Assembly: GCA_028284565.1 (NCBI GenBank)
Contig: JANQRM010000549.1
Coordinates: forward strand, 1-18,025
Length of the DNA stretch: 18,025 nt
Origin: Anaerolineae bacterium
Lineage (GTDB): Bacteria; Chloroflexota; Anaerolineae; Aggregatilineales; Phototrophicaceae
Direction of reading: 5' to 3'
The notes under the pieces were generated by a model. It was not told where the DNA came from. It did no database searches and saw only the letters and a list, made by a program, of their open reading frames with translations. Position 1 is the first letter of the stretch. Each line of letters begins with the position of its first letter. Position numbers and translations under genes: made by a program. This document shows positions 13,650 through 18,025 of the stretch, one piece after another.

Positions 13650-14711
13650 ATGCAACAGCCCCTGACCTTGCTTTTTGACCATAATCATGAACAACTTGCT
13701 TATCGCTTTGACAAATACACCGGATTGCGCGCCCTGATTGCCGTGCATAATACCAATCGCGGTCCGAGTCTGGGTGGCACACGTCTCTGGAAATATGACA
13801 GTATTGACGATGCGGTGCTTGATGTCTTGCGCTTATCCGAAGGTATGACTTACAAGAATGCAGTGGCAGGGTTGGCGTTGGGCGGAGGAAAGTCGGTCAT
13901 TATGGCAGATGGCAAGGAAGATGACCCTGTGATTCGGTCAGCGCGCTTTCAGGCATTCGGCAGATTCATTGACTCGCTTGGCGGGAGCTATATCGCCGCA
14001 GAAGATGTTGGCACAAAACCGACGGATATGATTGACATTGGAACAGAGACAGCGTATGTATCTGGGATGCCTCCTGAAATGGGTGGTAGTGGCGATCCAT
14101 CTCCGGTGACTGCTTTTGGTGTCTATCGTGGGATGCAAGCCCTTATTGAAGAGGTCTTCCAAACTGAAAGTTTTGCGGATTTGCACGTTGCCATTCAGGG
14201 ACTTGGCAAGGTGGGTTTGGATATCGCCCAATATTTACTGGATCATGGCGCGACTGTCACGGGAACGGATGTTAATGCGTCTGCGATTGCCGAAGCGAAG
14301 GCGATGGGTATTGCTATTGTTGAACCCGATGCCATTTACGATATGGACTGTGATATTTTTTCGCCCTGTGCTTTAGGTGCGAGCATCAACGACGAGACCA
14401 TCCCACGCCTGAAAGCCAAAGTCATTGCTGGCTGTGCCAATAATCAACTTGCCGACGAAACCTGCCATAGCCAAGTGTTAAAGCAGAAAGGCATTGTCTA
14501 CGCTGTTGATTATGTCATTAACGCGGGTGGTGTGATTAATGTTGCCAGTGAAGTGGAAGGGTTTGATGAAGAGGTTGCTCGTCAGAAAGCATCGGATATT
14601 TACTATACGATGAAAGATTTGCTCTCTGTGGCTGAGATGGAAGATATTCCAATGACTATTGCCGCGCGTCGTGTCGCCGAACAACGCCTCCAACAAGAGC
14701 CAGTTGCATAA
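13650..14711 (+). CDS. Leucine/valine-type amino acid dehydrogenase (Glu/Leu/Phe/Val dehydrogenase family), 353 aa
   Basis: It catalyses reversible NAD(P)-dependent oxidative deamination of a branched-chain or similar amino acid to the 2-oxo acid. The dimerisation-catalytic domain (about 1-145) shows GPSLGGTRLW (38-47), Lys69 in GMTYKNA and Lys81 in GLALGGGKSVI; these lysines match the substrate and catalytic lysines (68 and 80) of leucine dehydrogenase. AAEDVGT (116-122) follows. The Rossmann domain carries GLGKVG (184-189) and the typical CANNQL segment. The length is close to the roughly 360 residues of leucine dehydrogenases and well below hexameric glutamate dehydrogenases of about 410-450, so a Leu/Val substrate is more likely than Glu. 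Start: AAGGA 7 bases before the ATG, with TATAAT 34 bases upstream. tadA follows after 92 bases. Confidence 0.93.
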   Translation: MQQPLTLLFDHNHEQLAYRFDKYTGLRALIAVHNTNRGPSLGGTRLWKYDSIDDAVLDVLRLSEGMTYKNAVAGLALGGGKSVIMADGKEDDPVIRSARFQAFGRFIDSLGGSYIAAEDVGTKPTDMIDIGTETAYVSGMPPEMGGSGDPSPVTAFGVYRGMQALIEEVFQTESFADLHVAIQGLGKVGLDIAQYLLDHGATVTGTDVNASAIAEAKAMGIAIVEPDAIYDMDCDIFSPCALGASINDETIPRLKAKVIAGCANNQLADETCHSQVLKQKGIVYAVDYVINAGGVINVASEVEGFDEEVARQKASDIYYTMKDLLSVAEMEDIPMTIAARRVAEQRLQQEPVA

Positions 14712-14803
14712 GTCGTCATTTCAATAGGACAAGCGAGGTTATTTGTCTTTCTTTTTGACTTCGACTTGTGCCTATGCATTGTTCTGTGGTTCAATGACAC
14801 ACA

Positions 14804-15292
14804 ATGGATAACCCTACTTTTTCTCCTTCTCCTGATGATGAACACTGGATGCGTCTCGCGCTCAAGGAAGCAGAACAAGCCCTTGAGCATGAGGATGTTC
14901 CTATTGGTGCGATTGCAGTACGGAATGGCGAAATCATTGGGCGTGGACACAACCGCCGTGAGATTGATCATGACCCCACATCACACGCTGAAATATTGGC
15001 GATGCGTCAAGCCTCACAGGTGATTGGGCATTGGCGATTAGAAGAAGTGACTCTTTATTGCACATTGGAACCCTGTGCGATGTGTGCTGGTGCGATGGTG
15101 CTAGCCCGTCTGCCACGTTTGGTCTTTGCGACATCCGACCCCAAAGCGGGAGCAGGGGGCAGTATCATGGACATCTTACGACATCCCCAACTAAATCATC
15201 AGGTACTAGTTGAGCAGGGCTTATTAGCAGAGGAAGCGGCAGAGCAAATTCGAGCGTTCTTTCGTCAATTGCGTTCAGAAGGGCAAAAGTAG
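14804..15292 (+). CDS. tadA: tRNA-specific adenosine deaminase TadA
   Basis: It deaminates the wobble adenosine A34 of tRNA-Arg(ACG) to inosine, letting one tRNA read CGU, CGC and CGA codons. The cytidine-deaminase fold has both zinc signatures: HAE (61-63, Glu63 the proton shuttle) and PCAMC (90-94, Cys91 and Cys94 zinc ligands). The DEHWMRLALKEAEQA opening and VPIGAIAV strand are typical TadA features, and the 162-aa length fits. The start at 14804 is retained because DDEHWM before Met16 belongs to the family's N-terminal helix. The ribosome site is weak. It may be cotranscribed with the dehydrogenase gene, although no functional link is known. Confidence 0.95.
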   Translation: MDNPTFSPSPDDEHWMRLALKEAEQALEHEDVPIGAIAVRNGEIIGRGHNRREIDHDPTSHAEILAMRQASQVIGHWRLEEVTLYCTLEPCAMCAGAMVLARLPRLVFATSDPKAGAGGSIMDILRHPQLNHQVLVEQGLLAEEAAEQIRAFFRQLRSEGQK

Positions 15293-15303
15293 CGGGTTAG
15301 CAC

Positions 15304-15325
15304 TTCAGCAGGTCAGCGTGTCAGC
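15304..15325. repeat. Intergenic octamer repeat, locus 3
   Basis: TTCAGC (15304), GTCAGC (15312) and GTCAGC (15320) are spaced exactly 8 bases apart, 12 bases after the tadA stop. The array sits in the loop of a weak AAGTAGC/GCTACTT inverted repeat (15287-15293 with 15339-15345). Confidence 0.6.
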
Positions 15326-15401
15326 AAATGAGTTTTTAGCTACTTACTTTCACAACTTGCAACTTCTTATGCCCTCCACCACTCGGAGCGCATTATTCGT
15401 T

Positions 15402-15436
15402 ACTTTCAACTTTTTACTTTCTGACTTTTCGACTTT
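15402..15436. repeat. ACTTT-rich short tandem array
   Basis: ACTTT begins at 15402, 15409, 15416, 15424 and 15432, so the period is 7-8 bases. Related AACTT copies lie at 15353 and 15360. The rest of the 15293-15494 spacer holds no gene that I can see. Confidence 0.5.
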
Positions 15437-15494
15437 GTGCTGATAAGTCACTCAGTCCTTCGTCCTCAAGCCCTCAGCACTCGCTAAGTCTCCC

Positions 15495-15522
15495 TTGTTT
15501 TTTAATCGGCGGGGTGTATCAT
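15495..15522 (+). promoter_or_regulatory. Promoter of tRNA-Ser
   Basis: TTGTTT (15495-15500) and TATCAT (15517-15522) are 16 bases apart. The predicted start near 15529 is about 5 bases before the mature tRNA 5' end. Confidence 0.55.
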
Positions 15523-15533
15523 TTTTGCACTTT

Positions 15534-15621
15534 GGAGAGGTGCCAGAGTGGTTGATTGGGCCTGTCTCGAAAACAGGTGTACTCCTTGCGGGTACCGCGG
15601 GTTCGAATCCCGCCCTCTCCG
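15534..15621 (+). tRNA. tRNA-Ser, anticodon CGA (reads UCG)
   Basis: All arms fold: a 7-bp acceptor (GGAGAGG with CCTCTCC, discriminator G15621), a D arm with the GGTTGATTGGG loop, and anticodon stem CCTGT/ACAGG with loop CTCGAAA (anticodon CGA at 15568-15570). The class II long variable arm of tRNA-Ser follows, and a T arm GCGGG-TTCGAAT-CCCGC. The 3' CCA is not encoded, so CCA-adding enzyme would be needed. The discriminator G and long arm agree with serine identity. Confidence 0.97.
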
Positions 15622-15629
15622 TCTTCTCT

Positions 15630-15770
15630 TCACGCCGATTCGTCAATTAACTGCCACAGCACATCATCATCCTCAGCCAGCAACTCGCCAACTTGTAACC
15701 GCAATTGCCGTAGCTTCATCAAGAGAACTAACAAAACAGATTCACTGATATAAATTTTTGAGTGCGTCAT
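15630..15770 (-). CDS. Candidate small protein, 46 aa
   Basis: Reading from the minus-strand ATG at 15770 gives MTHSKIYISESVLL followed by a Leu-rich amphipathic stretch and an acidic end (LLAEDDDVLWQLIDESA). GGGAGAGAGG lies immediately upstream as a possible ribosome site. The frame extends further up (to 15896), but that part has poor coding character and overlaps terminator hairpins. It ends 9 bases from the convergent tRNA gene. The family is unknown and the call is tentative. Confidence 0.42.
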   Translation of the reverse strand: MTHSKIYISESVLLVLLMKLRQLRLQVGELLAEDDDVLWQLIDESA

Positions 15771-15811
15771 GATCCTCTCTCCCATAGAGTATCTTACAAT
15801 TACTATTATGA

Positions 15812-15842
15812 CGGAAAACACCCCAAAAAGGTTCCGTTTTTT
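15812..15842 (+). terminator. Weak plus-strand terminator-like hairpin
   Basis: CGGAA (15812-15816) pairs with TTCCG (15832-15836), with an additional inner CC/GG, and six T follow. It lies 190 bases downstream of the tRNA and could end its precursor transcript. Confidence 0.35.
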
Positions 15843-15882
15843 ATGATTTTTTATTGTCTTAATATTCACAATGCTAGGAATC

Positions 15883-15908
15883 AAAAGAGGTAGCATGTTT
15901 GCTACCCC
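15883..15908 (-). terminator. Terminator of the secreted-protein gene
   Basis: On the minus strand a 9-bp stem (15900-15908 with 15887-15895, one G-U pair) with a 4-base loop is followed by TTTT (complement of 15883-15886). It begins 24 bases after the stop of the gene at 15932-17002. Confidence 0.8.
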
Positions 15909-15931
15909 TTGAATTTGTGACCAGAACGCCT

Positions 15932-17002
15932 TTAGAACCCTTGCGTAAACATCGAAGTCGGCAGGATTTGAGCATTTTCGGGTGCAACAACATTGACTGG
16001 TTCATTGAAGTTGAAGAGTTCGATATCGAAGTTCATGCCCATCGAGATGTCGCCAAAAGTACCTACTCCCGTTCCCATGGCATCGCCCGGCACACTCATT
16101 TGCATATCGAGAGCAACACGATACACATAATTGTCCTTCACACCAATCCATTGGGTGATGGTGTAGGTTATGTCTTGATAGATGTCTGCTAGAGCGTCCA
16201 TCGAGAACATAGCGTCTTCCATTCCGAAGGAGGCGGACACTTCTGCCATGTACGTTTCCATACTCTCAAGGAAGGTTTCATCTTGCATCATGGCACCAAA
16301 GTCAAAGCTCATTTGATACACAGCGGTATCGGAGCCACGGACTTGTTCATCTGACAAGCGAGTCACATTAACAAATTGTCCAATATAGGCTGGGTCAGCC
16401 AAGGCATTCATATTCATCAATGAGAAGGGGTCTACACCGCCAAGACCTGCCGCAAATTCGCTTCCGAGATCACCATAGAGTTCTGCAAGGTCGAGACCCA
16501 TCCAGAAAGTTTCGCCATTGGTTTCTTCACCCATAAATGCACCCACATCAATATATAGCACGCCCTCCACCATCACGAGGTCAAAGACCAAGTCTGGCAT
16601 ACCCGGTGTCGTTACTTCAGCTGGAACGAGTATCTCAAATGAGGCTTCACCATTGATACCCCCTACCAATTCTGTGATGAAATCAAAGGTTTGTATGACA
16701 TCTCCAGAAGCCGAGTTTATCCCAGATAGCGCACCAAAATTCATTGCTAGCGCACCATCTCCAATCAGTTGAAATCCAAAGCCATCGGATGTAGTGGCGT
16801 CTGGAAAATTCATCGACATGGAGGCATTGAGAACAAAACTCGCTGAGTTAAGGTTGGTCATTGTTTCTTGTGAAAGGGATATTTGGTTGCAATCGGCATC
16901 TGAGAGACCCGTACAATAAACCGTGCCTTGTGCAGATACGCTTAAAGTTGGGATAATCAGCAAGCCTATCATCACCAGTAAGCTGAGCATTCGCTTCGTC
17001 AT
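15932..17002 (-). CDS. Secreted Met-rich protein of unknown function, 356 aa
   Basis: The N-terminus MTKRMLSLLVMIGLL (1-15), followed by IIPTLSVSA|QG, is a clear Sec signal peptide with predicted cleavage after Ala24. No lipobox cysteine is placed at the cut, so it should be released or held by folding rather than lipid-anchored. Cys30 and Cys38 (VYC and DADC) could form a disulphide. The mature part is acidic, Met-rich and strand-forming (SASFVLNASMSMNF, VEGVLYIDVGAFMG). Its style resembles the LolA/LppX-like lipid-binding folds, but this is inference. The ATG at 17002 is chosen because the signal peptide begins there, AAGGA lies about 10 bases upstream, and a TATACT -10 box lies at 17054-17059. 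An in-frame extension to 17065 would cover the promoter. A terminator follows at 15883-15908. Confidence 0.85.
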   Translation of the reverse strand: MTKRMLSLLVMIGLLIIPTLSVSAQGTVYCTGLSDADCNQISLSQETMTNLNSASFVLNASMSMNFPDATTSDGFGFQLIGDGALAMNFGALSGINSASGDVIQTFDFITELVGGINGEASFEILVPAEVTTPGMPDLVFDLVMVEGVLYIDVGAFMGEETNGETFWMGLDLAELYGDLGSEFAAGLGGVDPFSLMNMNALADPAYIGQFVNVTRLSDEQVRGSDTAVYQMSFDFGAMMQDETFLESMETYMAEVSASFGMEDAMFSMDALADIYQDITYTITQWIGVKDNYVYRVALDMQMSVPGDAMGTGVGTFGDISMGMNFDIELFNFNEPVNVVAPENAQILPTSMFTQGF

Positions 17003-17053
17003 TTGTAGTTTATCCTTGTGTAGTTGAACAGAATATGAAAAACTCACGACTTC

Positions 17054-17059
17054 AGTATA
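17054..17059 (-). promoter_or_regulatory. -10 box of the secreted-protein gene
   Basis: TATACT on the minus strand lies 52 bases before the ATG at 17002. The -35 region (near 17076-17081) is only a weak match. Confidence 0.4.
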
Positions 17060-17122
17060 GAGCAATTTTGACCGACCAATCCCTCAATAATTGGGGGTTT
17101 CATCAATGAGAAAGCTACCATC

Positions 17123-17677
17123 ATGGCAATCATCGCAGTCTTTGGCAGTGCAAGTGTCTTCACAGGGGATAAAGCATATGATGAATCCGTTGAAGTTGGC
17201 AAAGTCCTCGCCGAGCATGGCTACACAGTAATGAGTGGGGGCTATGCGGGTGTGATGGAAGCGGTGAGCAAAGGGGCATCTCATGCAGGTGGGCATGCGA
17301 TTGGTGTCACGACGCGCCAAGTGGGTGAGAAATACAACCTAAAAGCCAACGCATGGGTTACAGAAGAAATCTGCTACGACGAAATCCGAGACCGACTCTT
17401 TCATATGGTAGAAAACGCTGATGCCTATCTCGCCATGCCCGGCGGTGTGGGGACACTGCATGAACTGGCTGAAACATGGGAACTGATGCGACTTGACGGA
17501 ATTCCGCATCGTCCGTTGATGGTTTATGGTGAGATGTGGGAGACGATTATTTCCACCCTTCGTAACACACCTTTTGTCGATGAAGCCTATTGTGATATGT
17601 TGCACTATGTTTTTACACCGCAAGATGTTCTCGACTGTGTGATTCGTAATATTCCCAATGATTCTGCGTCAGAATAA
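17123..17677 (+). CDS. LOG-family protein (TIGR00730 type, nucleotide 5'-monophosphate phosphoribohydrolase-like), 184 aa
   Basis: The family's Rossmann-like fold is evident: AVFGSASV (5-12), the SGGYAGVMEAVSKGA segment (38-52), and the signature PGGVGTLHE (106-114) whose Glu114 acts in catalysis. An Arg (89 or 91) stands just before it in the DEIRDRLFHM helix. LOG enzymes release the base from cytokinin riboside 5'-monophosphates or act on AMP-like nucleotides; in non-plant bacteria they are often annotated as Rossmann-fold nucleotide-binding proteins, so the true substrate is open. The length is typical. The ATG at 17123 begins the first strand; its ribosome site is poor. The gene is divergent from the secreted-protein gene and lies 21 bases ahead of the DUF1684 gene, a probable operon. 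Confidence 0.92.
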   Translation: MAIIAVFGSASVFTGDKAYDESVEVGKVLAEHGYTVMSGGYAGVMEAVSKGASHAGGHAIGVTTRQVGEKYNLKANAWVTEEICYDEIRDRLFHMVENADAYLAMPGGVGTLHELAETWELMRLDGIPHRPLMVYGEMWETIISTLRNTPFVDEAYCDMLHYVFTPQDVLDCVIRNIPNDSASE

Positions 17678-17698
17678 TGTAACCATTGAGGAGCCATT

Positions 17699-18025
17699 AT
17701 GTCTGCAGAACAATTGAGTCATTTCCGACAAGACAAGGATGAGGTATTCAAAGCGCATCCGCATTCACCGCTAACTTCAGCGCAAAGGGCGGAGTTCACG
17801 GGGTTGCAATACTATCCATACAACCCCGATTTGGATATGACCCTCAATATCCATCCTTTTGATGAGAAACAGGATGTGCAAATTCAGACCACCACGGGGA
17901 AAATCCGCTGGTATCGACGGTTTGGTGAAATCAAATTTCCAGTTGATGATGAAGAAGTTCGCTTGACACTCTATCAGACTCCGCATGGCTTCTTCTTGCC
18001 TTTTGTCGATGCAGGTGCTGGCGAC
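17699..18025 (+). CDS. DUF1684-family protein, N-terminal part (cut by window edge)
   Basis: The frame is open from the ATG at 17699 to the last base (109 codons). It begins MSAEQLSHFRQDKDEVFKAH; PHSPLTSAQRAEF and GLQYYPYNPDL follow, then a strand-rich part ending FFLPFVDAGAGD. The FR-x-DKD, HPHSPL, YYPxNP and LPFxDA landmarks match DUF1684 proteins as I know them. That family has no settled function. GAGGAG (17688-17693) five bases before the ATG is a strong ribosome site. The gene is 21 bases downstream of the LOG gene, so the two are probably cotranscribed. Confidence 0.85.
   Translation, partial: MSAEQLSHFRQDKDEVFKAHPHSPLTSAQRAEFTGLQYYPYNPDLDMTLNIHPFDEKQDVQIQTTTGKIRWYRRFGEIKFPVDDEEVRLTLYQTPHGFFLPFVDAGAGD

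Noticed and set aside
15452..15646. 64-aa minus-strand frame containing RAGFEPAVPARSTPVFETG
   Set aside because: This is the well-known false translation of the antisense strand of a tRNA-Ser gene, which lies exactly here.
1..18025. CRISPR array, insertion sequence, prophage or known defence system
   Set aside because: No regular spacer-repeat array, transposase, integrase, phage structural gene or recognised defence set was found.

Overview
The window looks like an ordinary chromosomal stretch of a moderate-GC, free-living bacterium, most probably a member of the Chloroflexota (Anaerolineae-like). The hints are a very large eukaryotic-type protein kinase fused to a polytopic membrane domain, an S9 prolyl-oligopeptidase, an amino-acid dehydrogenase of the leucine dehydrogenase type, single-domain VOC proteins, Sec-exported proteins without close family names, and intergenic spacers with degenerate short repeats. 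The assignment rests on gene content and style only, because no rRNA or phylogenetic marker lies here.

Layout. 1-36: the first 12 codons of a minus-strand hydantoinase/oxoprolinase-type gene, then a divergent spacer. 323-1301: an Hsp20 chaperone with a clear terminator, and an unrecognised 137-aa protein. 1302-1994: a 690-base spacer with no convincing gene but several inverted repeats, including a four-helix leader hairpin and a 29-base palindrome just ahead of a 115-aa GIY-YIG nuclease-domain protein (1995-2342). 2415-2609 (minus): a probable 64-aa exported protein sharing a bidirectional terminator with it. 2873-5523: a two-gene operon of distantly related paralogues of unknown function (449 and 432 aa). 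5800-6611: two VOC (glyoxalase-fold) genes behind a promoter with an 18-bp perfect palindrome near the predicted transcript start. 6735-8798: an S9 peptidase that converges, with a 2-base gap, on an 8801-13042 minus-strand 1413-aa kinase. 13233-13466: a small acidic protein divergent from the kinase. 13650-15292: a Leu/Val/Glu-type dehydrogenase and TadA. 15534-15621: tRNA-Ser(CGA). 15630-15770 (minus): a possible 46-aa protein. 15932-17002 (minus): a secreted Met-rich protein. 17123-17677: a LOG-family protein. 17699-18025: the start of a DUF1684 protein.

The most unusual items are: (i) the kinase, which has HLD where HRD is usual, roughly 16 membrane segments and an acidic tail with five copies of a KPKFTLDTS-type repeat rich in Thr-Gln; (ii) the tandem paralogue pair of no recognised family; (iii) the structured leader of the GIY-YIG gene; and (iv) an intergenic octamer repeat, (G/T)TCAGCNN, seen at three separate spacers. 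I see no CRISPR array, no complete insertion sequence, no prophage and no recognisable known defence system. All calls were made by reading the sequence, without database searches.
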